Shown: one piece after another, positions 25,786 through 34,421 of the stretch | How positions within the stretch are numbered: position 1 is the stretch's first letter | Layout of the letters: every line of letters starts with the position of its first letter | Position numbers and translations under genes: made by a program | NCBI RefSeq assembly: GCF_001612615.1 | Contig: NZ_BDAU01000019.1 | Span: 124,001 to 188,000 of the forward strand | Length of the DNA: 64,000 nt | From: Nocardia amikacinitolerans NBRC 108937 | GTDB lineage: Bacteria > Actinomycetota > Actinomycetes > Mycobacteriales > Mycobacteriaceae | Direction: 5' to 3' | Notes under the pieces: generated by a model | The model's database searches: none | Told to the model about the DNA's origin: nothing | Seen by the model: the letters and a program-made list of their open reading frames with translations, nothing else

Positions 25786-28251
25786 GTGGCGAAACTGACC
25801 TTGCCGCAACTCGAACGGCACCTGTTCGGGGCCGCCGACATCCTCCGCGGCAAGATGGATGCCTCGGAGTTCAAGGAGTACATCTTCGGGATGCTCTTCC
25901 TGAAGCGGGCCTCCGATCAGTTCGACGCGGTTCGCGAGGAGTTCATCAAGAAGTGGGTGGCACAGGGCAAAAGTCGCAAGGAAGCTGAGCAGATGGCGGA
26001 AGCGCGCGGCTTCTACCGCGGCGACAAGTTCTACATGCCACCGGAAGCCCGCTGGCGGTACATCAAGGACCACTCTCGCGAAAAGAACGTCGGCAGCATG
26101 CTCAATAAGGCGCTGGCTGCGCTGGAGCAGGAGAACGTCGACGCGCTGGAAGGTGTCCTTGAGCACATCGACTTCACCCGGAAGGTAGGTCAGTCGATCA
26201 TCCCGGACAAGCGGTTGCAGCAGCTAATTGACCACTTCTCCCGGGTGCGGTTGCGCAATGAGGACTTCGAATTCCCCGACCTGCTCGGCGCTGCCTACGA
26301 GTACCTGATCGCTCAGTTCGCAGACTCGGCTGGCAAGAAGGGGGGCGAGTTCTATACCCCGCGAGGTGTGGTACGGATGATGGTCCGGCTCGTGAAACCG
26401 CAGCCCGGCCACGCCGTCTACGACCCATGCTCGGGGTCAGGCGGCATGCTCATCCACGCGAAGGAGTACATCGACGAGCATGGCCTGGACTCCAGTGACC
26501 TGACCTTGGCGGGACAGGAGAACAACGGCGGTACCTGGGCAGTGTCGAAGATGAACATGATCCTCCACGGCGTACTAAACGCCAAGCTGGAGAACGACGA
26601 CACTCTAGCGGAGCCGAAGCACATCGAAGACGGCGAGCTTGAACGGTTCGACAGGGTCCTCACCAATCCACCATTCTCGCAGAACTACTCCTTCGCCGAG
26701 ATGAAGCACAAGGAGCGCTTCAAGTACGGCTTCGCGCCCGCGACCGGCAAGAAGGCGGACCTCATGTTCGCCCAGCATGTACTTGCCGTACTCACTCCTG
26801 ACGGAATCGGAGCCACAGTCATGCCGCACGGCGTGCTCTTCCGCGGAGGCAAAGAAAAGGAGATCCGGAAAAATCTCATCGAGGATGACCGTCTGGAAGC
26901 GGTGATTGGCCTGGCACCCAATCTCTTCTACGGCACCCCCATCCCCGCTTGCATCCTTGTCCTTCGGGGCGCCACTCGGCGCCCATTGGCTCGACGAGGC
27001 GAGGTTCTATTCATTAATGCAGATCGTGAATTCACGGCCGGTCGCGCGCAGAACCAGCTCCATCCGGAGCACGCCGAGAAAATCATCGCCGCCTACGAGA
27101 AATACCGCGAGACCGGTGGCGCGCACCCTGGCATTCCCGGTTTCTCTCGCGTCGTGGATTTCGAGGAGCTCCGCCAGAACGATTTCAACCTCACCATTCG
27201 GCGGTATGTCGACAATACACCCCCTCCGGAGCCACAGGACGTCCGCGCCCACATACACGGTGGCATCCCCAAATCCGAGGTAGAGGGGAAGCGCCGACTC
27301 TTTCGCGCATTGGGTATCGACCCTTCGACCCTCTTCGTCGATCGGGATACTGATTATTACGATTTTCTCCCCGAAGGCTGGAATGCCACCGCCAATCGTA
27401 TTCCATCGCTTGCCGCCAATACGGTCGAACGCTTGCACGAGGCTTTCTTGGAATGGTGGACACGACACAGCAAGCGACTGATCGAGTTGCCTGACACTCA
27501 TAAGGTCATGGAAGTCCGCGCCGATCTTCTCGACTCCTTTGTCACTGAGTTGCAGCCGATCGGTTTGCTCGACCGATTCGAGCTGGCTGGCATAGTTGCC
27601 GCTTGGTGGGACGAGGCGCAATACGACATTAAAACCCTTGGGCTCAATGGATTCGACGGAGTGGTCGAAGGCTGGCTGACCACAATCGAATCGGCATTCG
27701 AGCTGGACGAAGAAGAGCTTGAGTACTGGGACAAGCAAAGGGTGGCCGCCGAACAACGAAAAGCACGCGACCATCGACTCGTTCCCGCGCTGATCCCCGA
27801 CTACCTCGCTAACCTGGCGGAGGCTGAAGCTGCCTATGCCGAGCTGACTGCCCAGTACAAAGTCGTAACCAGCAAACCTTCAGAAGAGGACGACGAGGAG
27901 GAAAGCCCCGCCGAGCCTCAGTTGCCGGAGGCAGAACTCAAGGCGCTCAAGACTCGCATGACTGCCGCCAAACGTAGAGTCGGCGAATTGCAGGGCGAGT
28001 TCCTCCCTCGTCTTCGCAGGGCGACAGCCGCACTCGACAACTCATCGCGCCGGGACTTGGTGCTAAGCGTACTTTTCTGGCAGCTTCAGTCGCGTCTAAA
28101 CTCTCGTACCGCTGCCACCCGCCGCATGGCTGAGTCAGCCTTTCGCACATGGGCCGACAAGTACGCGGTAACCTTACGCGACCTCGAAGCCCAGCGAGAA
28201 GCTGCTACCTCGCGGCTGGACACCTATTTCAAGGAGCTGGGCTATGCGTGA
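25786..28251 (+). CDS. hsdM: Type I restriction-modification system, DNA methyltransferase subunit
   Basis: An adenine-N6 methyltransferase that works with HsdS for modification and with HsdS and HsdR for restriction. The N-terminal helical domain (LERHLFGAADILRGKMDASE, YIFGMLFLKRASD) precedes the SAM motif DPCSGSGG (from residue 213) and catalytic motif NPPF (294-297), with EFYTPRGVVRMMVRLVKP between. At 821 aa it is much longer than the usual 500 or so: after about residue 560 a long, charged, helix-rich tail with probable coiled coil (AEAEAAYAELTAQ, LKTRMTAAKRRVGELQGEF) is appended. GTG 25786 follows an AAAGG-type ribosome-binding site. The stop lies inside the start of hsdS. Confidence 0.95.
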   Translation: MAKLTLPQLERHLFGAADILRGKMDASEFKEYIFGMLFLKRASDQFDAVREEFIKKWVAQGKSRKEAEQMAEARGFYRGDKFYMPPEARWRYIKDHSREKNVGSMLNKALAALEQENVDALEGVLEHIDFTRKVGQSIIPDKRLQQLIDHFSRVRLRNEDFEFPDLLGAAYEYLIAQFADSAGKKGGEFYTPRGVVRMMVRLVKPQPGHAVYDPCSGSGGMLIHAKEYIDEHGLDSSDLTLAGQENNGGTWAVSKMNMILHGVLNAKLENDDTLAEPKHIEDGELERFDRVLTNPPFSQNYSFAEMKHKERFKYGFAPATGKKADLMFAQHVLAVLTPDGIGATVMPHGVLFRGGKEKEIRKNLIEDDRLEAVIGLAPNLFYGTPIPACILVLRGATRRPLARRGEVLFINADREFTAGRAQNQLHPEHAEKIIAAYEKYRETGGAHPGIPGFSRVVDFEELRQNDFNLTIRRYVDNTPPPEPQDVRAHIHGGIPKSEVEGKRRLFRALGIDPSTLFVDRDTDYYDFLPEGWNATANRIPSLAANTVERLHEAFLEWWTRHSKRLIELPDTHKVMEVRADLLDSFVTELQPIGLLDRFELAGIVAAWWDEAQYDIKTLGLNGFDGVVEGWLTTIESAFELDEEELEYWDKQRVAAEQRKARDHRLVPALIPDYLANLAEAEAAYAELTAQYKVVTSKPSEEDDEEESPAEPQLPEAELKALKTRMTAAKRRVGELQGEFLPRLRRATAALDNSSRRDLVLSVLFWQLQSRLNSRTAATRRMAESAFRTWADKYAVTLRDLEAQREAATSRLDTYFKELGYA

Positions 28252-29455
28252 CCTGCCGAGCGGCTGGAGCCAGGTGACTCTCCAAGCCATCACACAAGAG
28301 CACGCGAAGAAGGTCGGCGCCCACCAGCAAATCACCGTACTCTCGTCTACCAAGCACCACGGCCTAGTCCCGTCAGACGAATACTTCAAAGGCCGGACAA
28401 TCTACAGTGACGATCTGGCCAATTACAAGGTGGTAGAACGAGACTGGTTCGCCTATGCAACAAATCATCTCGCCGAGGGGTCAATCGGTCTACAAGAAGC
28501 TTTCGACTTCTCATGCGTGAGCCCCATTTACACAGTCTTTTCTTGCAGAAGAGGTGTTGACGCTCGATATCTCTTTCGGGTACTGAAGTCACCAGGCCTA
28601 CTAGCGGCATATCGCGTGCACGAGCAAGCGTCGGTCGATCGGCGCGGGGCTGTGAGATATCGCGACTTCGGTAAGATCGAGATCAAACTTCCACCGGAAG
28701 ATGAGCAGCGGAGGATTGCGGAAATCCTCGACACCGTCGATACTTCAATCTCTGCCCGAGACCGAATAATCGACAAGATCAACGACATTCAATACGGTTT
28801 GACCGAGAATCTTCTAGGCAGTATCGCGCCAAACGATGCGCCGCTGGGATCCTACTTGGCCAGTACACCCAAGAACGGCTTCTCTCCGAAGGAAGCAGAT
28901 GAATGGACCGGCGTCTACTCGCTAGGCCTGGGCTGCTTGACATCTAGCGGATTCATGCCTCGGCAGCTAAAGTACGTATCAGCGGGCGAAGCGCGAAACA
29001 AAGCAGCACTCCTGAATGACGGCGATCTTCTTATGAGTCGCGCGAACACTCGAGACTTGGTTGGACTAGCCGGTATCTACCGAGATATCGGAAGCCCTTG
29101 CATCTATCCGGACCTCATGATGCGACTGATTCCTACGACGAATTGCCGTCCCGAGTATTTGGAACTTCTGCTCCGAAGCGGCCAGGTCAGGCGGCAAATC
29201 CAAGCAGTTGCACAGGGCACTTCTGAAAGCATGGTAAAAATCAGCGGGCCTTTCGTCCAGCAGCTTAAGGTGACCATTCCAACACTTGCCGAGCAAGATC
29301 GCATACTCAACATTCTTGCGGCATCCCGAGCCGAAATTGAATACGAAAAGAACGAGCGGGAGAAGCTATTCCTACTACGACAGGGACTAACTGAGGATTT
29401 GCTTTCAGGAAGATTCCGAGTTTCGGAAGCGCATCGCGCTCCGAAGCAGTTATAA
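28244..29455 (+). CDS. hsdS: Type I restriction-modification system, specificity subunit
   Basis: A 403-aa HsdS with two target-recognition domains. Each half ends in the conserved helix region: EIKLPPEDEQRRIAEILDTV (about residue 146) with the ISARDRIIDKINDIQYGLTENLL coiled coil, and TIPTLAEQDRILNILAASRA (about 345) with its second coiled coil and GLTEDLLSGRFRV. Two dissimilar domains predict a bipartite DNA target; the site cannot be read from sequence. It overlaps hsdM by eight bases. Its composition is clearly less GC-rich than that of the housekeeping genes, with many A/T third positions, a usual mark of an exchanged specificity gene. Confidence 0.93.
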   Translation: MRDLPSGWSQVTLQAITQEHAKKVGAHQQITVLSSTKHHGLVPSDEYFKGRTIYSDDLANYKVVERDWFAYATNHLAEGSIGLQEAFDFSCVSPIYTVFSCRRGVDARYLFRVLKSPGLLAAYRVHEQASVDRRGAVRYRDFGKIEIKLPPEDEQRRIAEILDTVDTSISARDRIIDKINDIQYGLTENLLGSIAPNDAPLGSYLASTPKNGFSPKEADEWTGVYSLGLGCLTSSGFMPRQLKYVSAGEARNKAALLNDGDLLMSRANTRDLVGLAGIYRDIGSPCIYPDLMMRLIPTTNCRPEYLELLLRSGQVRRQIQAVAQGTSESMVKISGPFVQQLKVTIPTLAEQDRILNILAASRAEIEYEKNEREKLFLLRQGLTEDLLSGRFRVSEAHRAPKQL

Positions 29456-29461
29456 TCCTCA

Positions 29462-29486
29462 GCGGAATCGCGCCCCGCTATTCCGC
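29462..29486. terminator. Inverted repeat between hsdS and hsdR
   Basis: GCGGAAT (29462-29468) pairs with ATTCCGC (29480-29486) seven bases after the hsdS stop. It could partly terminate or attenuate transcription before hsdR, which has its own GGGGG-type ribosome-binding site 50 bases on. Confidence 0.35.
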
Positions 29487-29544
29487 GACGAGAACGACCT
29501 GCACAAATGATACCGTTCACAATTTCATCTGAGGGGGTCGGCTG

Positions 29545-32500
29545 GTGACCGACTATGAGTACACGCTGGTCGAGCGGCCGTTGATCGAGCAGCTCAAGGG
29601 CATGGGATGGGAGCACCTCGCGGGCGCTCAAAACGGGGACGTGGTCCCAAGGTTCCCCGGGATGTCGGCGCGGCGGACTTTCGATGAGGTGATCCTTGAA
29701 GGCAAGCTCCGAGGCGCGATCGAGCGGATCAACGGGTCTTGGCTGGACGATCTGAAAGTCGGCCAGGCGTTCAACGCTCTGACGCGCGTGCCAGCGACCA
29801 GTTTGCTGGAAGCCAACCAGCAGATCACCGAACTTCTGTTTAATGGCATCCCGATCGAGGATCCCATGAGCGGCAAGACGCGGATCGTCCACTACATCGA
29901 CTGGCAGAACCCCGGCAACAACGAGTACACGGCAATAAACCAGTTCCGTGTCGACATCCCCGGTACCAGCGGTCGCCAGCAGATCGTTCCCGATATTGTG
30001 CTCTTCGTTAATGGTATTCCGCTGGTAGTCATTGAATGCAAAAAGACCACCGAGAGCAGCCTGAACGTCGCGGTCAATCAAATCCGCAGATACTGCGACA
30101 GCAGTACCGGAAACCCGAAGCTGTTCCAGTTTGTACAGCTCACCGCGGTCACCAGCGGCGAGGACGCCAAGCTCGGCACCCTTACCGCCAAGATGGAGCA
30201 CTACGTGCCCTGGCGTGATCCCTACCCGTTGACGAAGGCACAGCTTGCCGAGAGACTCGGCAAGGACGCAAAGCAGGTGAGCAGGCAGGAGATCCTAGCC
30301 GCGGGCGCGCTGGCGCCAGCCCGCCTGCTCAACATCCTCCACAACTTCGTCACCTTCATGACCACCGACGAGGGGGTCACGGTCAAGGTGGCACCGCGCT
30401 ACCAGCAATTCCGCGCAGTGGAGCGGACCGTGCACCGGCTGCTGACCGGCGAGCCTGGCGCCAAGGGCGGGATCATTTGGCACACGCAAGGCTCCGGCAA
30501 GAGCTTGACCATGACCTTCCTGGTCCGACGGCTGCGTTCGATCTCGGAGCTGGCGCACTACAAGGTCGTTGTGGTCACCGATCGGACTCAGCTTCAAGAC
30601 CAACTCAGCGAGACGATGCAGCTCAGCAACGAGAAGCTGGACATTGCTAAGAGCAGCGCCCGGGCCAAGACTCTGCTAAGCCGCATAGGTCCGGGCCTGG
30701 TCTTCGTGATGATCCAGAAGAATCAGACCGGCGCGCCGATAGATAAGTACGACATGGGTGAGGTCAACACCGACGATTCCATAGTGGTGCTGATCGATGA
30801 GGTGCACCGTTCGCACACCGCAGCGCTGGGCGCCAACCTTCGACGCGCATTGCCGAACGCGGCCAGAATCGGCTTCACCGGTACGCCGATCATGACGAAG
30901 CGGGGCCAGCGGAAGACAAGTGTTGAACTGTTCGGCCCCTTCATCGACACCTATCGCCTACGCGACGCAGAAACGGACGGCGTAATCGTGCCGATCCTCT
31001 ACCAAGGTTTCAAGGTCAAGGGCGCACTCCAGAACGGGCAAGACATGGACGAGCTCTTCGAGGAGGAGTTCGAGGACCTGACCGAAGGGGAGCGGCAGCA
31101 GCTTCAGACACGGTGGGCGACCAAGGGGCAGGTCTCGGTGGCACAGAAGCTGCTCGACATCAAGGCCAAACACATGTTCCGGCATTACGTGGACATGGTT
31201 CTGCCCGAGGGTTTCAAGGCACAGGTTGTCGCGCACGACCGCGAGACAACCGTCCGATACCGGGAAGCACTCATGCAAGCTCGGGACGAGCTGGTGCGGG
31301 ATATCGACAAGTTGCCGCCACACCTTCTTACCCGGAGCCTGGACGAGCTCAGGCCGCGGCATGCGCAGCTCGTCAAAGCCCATAAGCAGCTCGACCTCAT
31401 CAAGCGAATGGACTTCGTTCCGGTGATCTCCAAGGGCGACTCCGAGCAGGAGGGCCGCTACACCGAATGGACTGATGAGGCCAAGCAGAAGCTCCGGATC
31501 GAAGGCTTCACCCGCCCCTTCGGCGAGAACGACATCGCCTTCGTCATCGTCAAGTCGATGCTGCTCACCGGTTTCGATGCGCCGATCGAGCAGGTGATGT
31601 ACCTCGACCGCAGGATGGAGATGCATGATCTCCTCCAGGCGGTCGCGCGAGTGAACCGGACCGCCGACGGCAAGCCGTACGGTTATGTGGTCGACTATCG
31701 CGGCGTGGCGCAGAGTCTCGTTGACGCGCTCAAAATCTATGCCGACGAAGAATTCGAGCTCGAAGAGAGCGACGACATAGCCAGCGCACTCCGCAACCTC
31801 GAGACGGAGATCACCAAACTGGATCCGCAGCGGCAGCGATTGCGGATGATGTTCCGGGACCACACCAGTATCGAAGAATGCGTCCGGGAGCTGGCCGACT
31901 CGCAGCTGCGAGACCGCTTCAACGTGGAGCTCGCCCGCTTCGCCCGAACCGTGAACACCATCCTCCCGGATCCGGCGGCGACGCCGTACCTAGAGGATGC
32001 CAAGCGGTTCTCGGTAATCAAGCTGACCGCGAACCGGCGCTACCGGGTGGACGGCGGCGAGTTCGATCCCGGTGTCTACGGCCAAAAGATCAAACTCCTC
32101 ATCGATGAGCACGTCACATCGCTCGGCATCGAGCAGCAGCTTCCACCGATCGCGCTGACCGCAGACAACTTCGCTGACAAAGTAGAGGCGATGACTGGGG
32201 GCTCACGAGCCAAAGCCTCAGAGATGGAGCATGCGCTCCGGCACCACATCACCGTCCATGCCAGCCAGGATCCGGCTCGCTACAAGCTTCTCAGTGAGCG
32301 CCTGGAGCAGATCCTGACCGAGCTCAAAGACGACTGGAACGCCCAGCTTTCGGCCTTCAAGAACCTGATAGCCGACGTGATGGATGATCGGCGGGACAAT
32401 CCGCACAACTTTAGCCCGGCTGAGTTCGCCATCTACGGTTTGCTCGTCCAGGAACTGGCCACCTCGGCTGACGACATTCAAGACGAGCGTTTCGCGGATG

Positions 32501-32706
32501 CCAGCCGTGAAATCGTGGCGTTGGCGAGACGCACCATCCATCGCCGCGACTTCTGGAGTAAGCGCCCAGACGTCGCCGACTTCCGCAGCGAGATCTTTGA
32601 AATCTTGGTGATGAGCGATCTCGGTGACCTCCAGAACCTGGAACTCGTTGCGGACAAAGTGCGCGACGTGGTCAAGAACAATCATATGGCGATCCCGAAG
32701 GACTGA
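29545..32706 (+). CDS. hsdR: Type I restriction-modification system, restriction subunit
   Basis: The motor and nuclease subunit, 1053 aa. The N-terminal nuclease domain has PDIVLF (Asp150) and VVIECKK (Glu164-x-Lys166). The helicase part has Walker A TQGSGKSLT (Gly316-Ser320), the DEVH box (Asp418-His421), FTGTPI, and later GFDAPIEQVMYLDR and the QAVARVNR motif VI. The C-terminal helical domain binds the methylase core. The GTG at 29545 follows GAGGGGG. All key residues are intact, so with hsdM and hsdS the system looks functional. It would cut unmodified incoming DNA far from its site after ATP-driven translocation. Confidence 0.95.
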   Translation: MTDYEYTLVERPLIEQLKGMGWEHLAGAQNGDVVPRFPGMSARRTFDEVILEGKLRGAIERINGSWLDDLKVGQAFNALTRVPATSLLEANQQITELLFNGIPIEDPMSGKTRIVHYIDWQNPGNNEYTAINQFRVDIPGTSGRQQIVPDIVLFVNGIPLVVIECKKTTESSLNVAVNQIRRYCDSSTGNPKLFQFVQLTAVTSGEDAKLGTLTAKMEHYVPWRDPYPLTKAQLAERLGKDAKQVSRQEILAAGALAPARLLNILHNFVTFMTTDEGVTVKVAPRYQQFRAVERTVHRLLTGEPGAKGGIIWHTQGSGKSLTMTFLVRRLRSISELAHYKVVVVTDRTQLQDQLSETMQLSNEKLDIAKSSARAKTLLSRIGPGLVFVMIQKNQTGAPIDKYDMGEVNTDDSIVVLIDEVHRSHTAALGANLRRALPNAARIGFTGTPIMTKRGQRKTSVELFGPFIDTYRLRDAETDGVIVPILYQGFKVKGALQNGQDMDELFEEEFEDLTEGERQQLQTRWATKGQVSVAQKLLDIKAKHMFRHYVDMVLPEGFKAQVVAHDRETTVRYREALMQARDELVRDIDKLPPHLLTRSLDELRPRHAQLVKAHKQLDLIKRMDFVPVISKGDSEQEGRYTEWTDEAKQKLRIEGFTRPFGENDIAFVIVKSMLLTGFDAPIEQVMYLDRRMEMHDLLQAVARVNRTADGKPYGYVVDYRGVAQSLVDALKIYADEEFELEESDDIASALRNLETEITKLDPQRQRLRMMFRDHTSIEECVRELADSQLRDRFNVELARFARTVNTILPDPAATPYLEDAKRFSVIKLTANRRYRVDGGEFDPGVYGQKIKLLIDEHVTSLGIEQQLPPIALTADNFADKVEAMTGGSRAKASEMEHALRHHITVHASQDPARYKLLSERLEQILTELKDDWNAQLSAFKNLIADVMDDRRDNPHNFSPAEFAIYGLLVQELATSADDIQDERFADASREIVALARRTIHRRDFWSKRPDVADFRSEIFEILVMSDLGDLQNLELVADKVRDVVKNNHMAIPKD

Positions 32707-32712
32707 TCTGGC

Positions 32713-33426
32713 ATGATGACCGTGAGCGACTTTCCCGGACTCTTGCGCGTAGGCGACCTGGAGGTCACCGTCTCGGTGAGTGACCAGCGAAAGAGCGTTC
32801 GCCTCACCGTCGAACGAGACGCCTCGGTCAGCGCGGTCATTCCATCACAGATCTCTACCGCTGAGCTGGCCAAACTCGTCGAGGCCAAACGATCCTGGCT
32901 GTACCGCAAGCTTGCCGAGAAGCGAGAGCTTGGTCAGGCCCCGACAGAGAGGGCGCTCGTTACCGGCGAAGGCTTCCACTATCTGGGCCGTTCCTACCGG
33001 CTTCGAATCGTGCCAGCGGGTGAAGTCCGCTTGATCCGCGGCCGGTTAGAGCTGCCCGAAGGCAGGGGAGCCAGGGAGTTAGTGAACTGGTACCGCCGGG
33101 TTGGCTGCCCATGGCTCACCCGCCGAATCCAGCCCTGGACGGCCAGGATGGGAGTGGAGGTCACCGAGCTACGCGTGCGTCCGCTTGGCTATCGCTGGGG
33201 CTCGTGCTCAAGTGATGGCCAAGTCAATATTCACTGGGCAACCATGCAGCTCCCTCCGAGCCTGGTGGACTACGTGCTCGTGCATGAGCTGGCGCACATC
33301 AAACGTCCAGACCACAGTGCTGAGTTCTGGCGCATCGTTGAACAAGCGCTGCCCGGTCACCGAGGCTTTCGGGAGCGGCTTCGGTTTATTGGAGACGATC
33401 TTTGGTTGCCGGAGGAAGGACGGTAG
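32713..33426 (+). CDS. YgjP/DUF45-type metallopeptidase
   Basis: A 237-aa protein with the WLM/YgjP-like zinc peptidase signature HELAH (residues 191-195) followed by the third ligand in IKRPDHSAEFW. Upstream, RPLGYRWGSCSSDGQVNIHW is the conserved RWGSC substrate-side motif of this family, and the N-terminal beta-rich part (SVRLTVERDASVSAVIP) is also typical. Genes of this family very often follow hsdR in type I loci; the role is unknown, perhaps turnover of restriction subunits. It begins seven bases after hsdR and is surely cotranscribed. ATG 32713 or the next ATG may be used. Confidence 0.9.
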   Translation: MMTVSDFPGLLRVGDLEVTVSVSDQRKSVRLTVERDASVSAVIPSQISTAELAKLVEAKRSWLYRKLAEKRELGQAPTERALVTGEGFHYLGRSYRLRIVPAGEVRLIRGRLELPEGRGARELVNWYRRVGCPWLTRRIQPWTARMGVEVTELRVRPLGYRWGSCSSDGQVNIHWATMQLPPSLVDYVLVHELAHIKRPDHSAEFWRIVEQALPGHRGFRERLRFIGDDLWLPEEGR

Positions 33427-33530
33427 GCGCAAGCGATGTCGCCAGTTGCTTACCCCGCGATCTGGCGACAATCCGTCGGGCCAACACGGCGGGTCTACCA
33501 GTACGGAACCACGCGAGTGTAGTTGCGGTA

Positions 33531-34421
33531 CTAGGCGATTGGCTCCCATCCCGACCAAGGCCGGGGGCCCAACCGTCCGCGGAGACAATCAACGCGGTGC
33601 TGCGCTTGGGGTGCGTGATCACCGCGCATCCCAGCGGCTTGTGCGGCCATGCATGTCATTCGCATCTCGCGAATGTCGCGGAGCAGCGCGAATCCCGGCC
33701 AGCTGGTGACATCGTGGCCGTACGCGTCGCAGAAAGCGGCGTACCGCTCGCCGGTGATCCAGCCGAATGAACTGTGCTTGATCGCTGTGGAAGTGAGATC
33801 CCATTCAGGCGGACCCACGGAAGCGCGCTCGAGGTCGATGAACAGCGTCAATCCTTCGACCGTTGTGACTACGTTGCCCTCCCACGCATCGCCGTGAATT
33901 GGCCCCCAAGTCAACCCTTTCGGCAAGTTCTCCCATCCTGAACGCAGGTTTTCGAGGTGTTCGCACATCCACTGCCGATCTCGGTCCGGCAGTGTGTTCG
34001 CGGCGTCGATCCGTTCAGCCAGCCGCACGAACGGCGCGACCCCGGTGAGGAACGGAGGTGGCTGCAGTGAATGCAGTTTGCGCAGCGCTAGAGCGATCTC
34101 CCGCTCAGTCCCGCCCCTGTGCTCGGGTAGCTCCTTCCAGAACGTCACTGGCCGGTCGCCGATCATGACGAGATCGCTTGTCGTATGCGCAGGCCGGACT
34201 GCTGGTACTCCGGCAGCCTCGAGCCATATCGCCACCTTCAGCTCTCGTTGTGCGGCAGCCTGCTGGCCGGGCTTGGCGACTCTGATGACGATCTGTTCGC
34301 TGGGTAGCCGGTAGGTTGCGTTCTCGGCCACCTTGATGGGCGTCAGGCCGGTCGTCGAAACCCCGACCAAGGCGCACGCGGCCCGGACGGTGGCTTCGAG
34401 CGTCCGAGGCGTACCGCTCAC
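33531..34421 (-). CDS. Aminoglycoside phosphotransferase-family kinase
   Basis: A 296-aa protein with the APH/choline-kinase fold: a nucleotide-binding N lobe (TPIKVAENATYRLPSEQIVIRVAK), the Brenner motif HGDAWEGNVV (His176-Gly-Asp178, metal-binding Asn) and FIDLERASVGPPEWDLT, with the second metal ligand. APH-fold enzymes phosphorylate hydroxyls on small molecules, not only antibiotics. It overlaps the upstream XRE regulator by four bases (GTGA), so the two are made together. Position beside a kinase/radical SAM/cupin operon suggests a role in the same process rather than antibiotic resistance; this is inference. Confidence 0.85.
   Translation of the reverse strand: MSGTPRTLEATVRAACALVGVSTTGLTPIKVAENATYRLPSEQIVIRVAKPGQQAAAQRELKVAIWLEAAGVPAVRPAHTTSDLVMIGDRPVTFWKELPEHRGGTEREIALALRKLHSLQPPPFLTGVAPFVRLAERIDAANTLPDRDRQWMCEHLENLRSGWENLPKGLTWGPIHGDAWEGNVVTTVEGLTLFIDLERASVGPPEWDLTSTAIKHSSFGWITGERYAAFCDAYGHDVTSWPGFALLRDIREMRMTCMAAQAAGMRGDHAPQAQHRVDCLRGRLGPRPWSGWEPIA

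Noticed and set aside
33531..34421. Aminoglycoside-resistance gene
   Set aside because: Only the general APH fold is visible. Its coupling to a regulator of a metabolic-looking module argues against a dedicated resistance gene.
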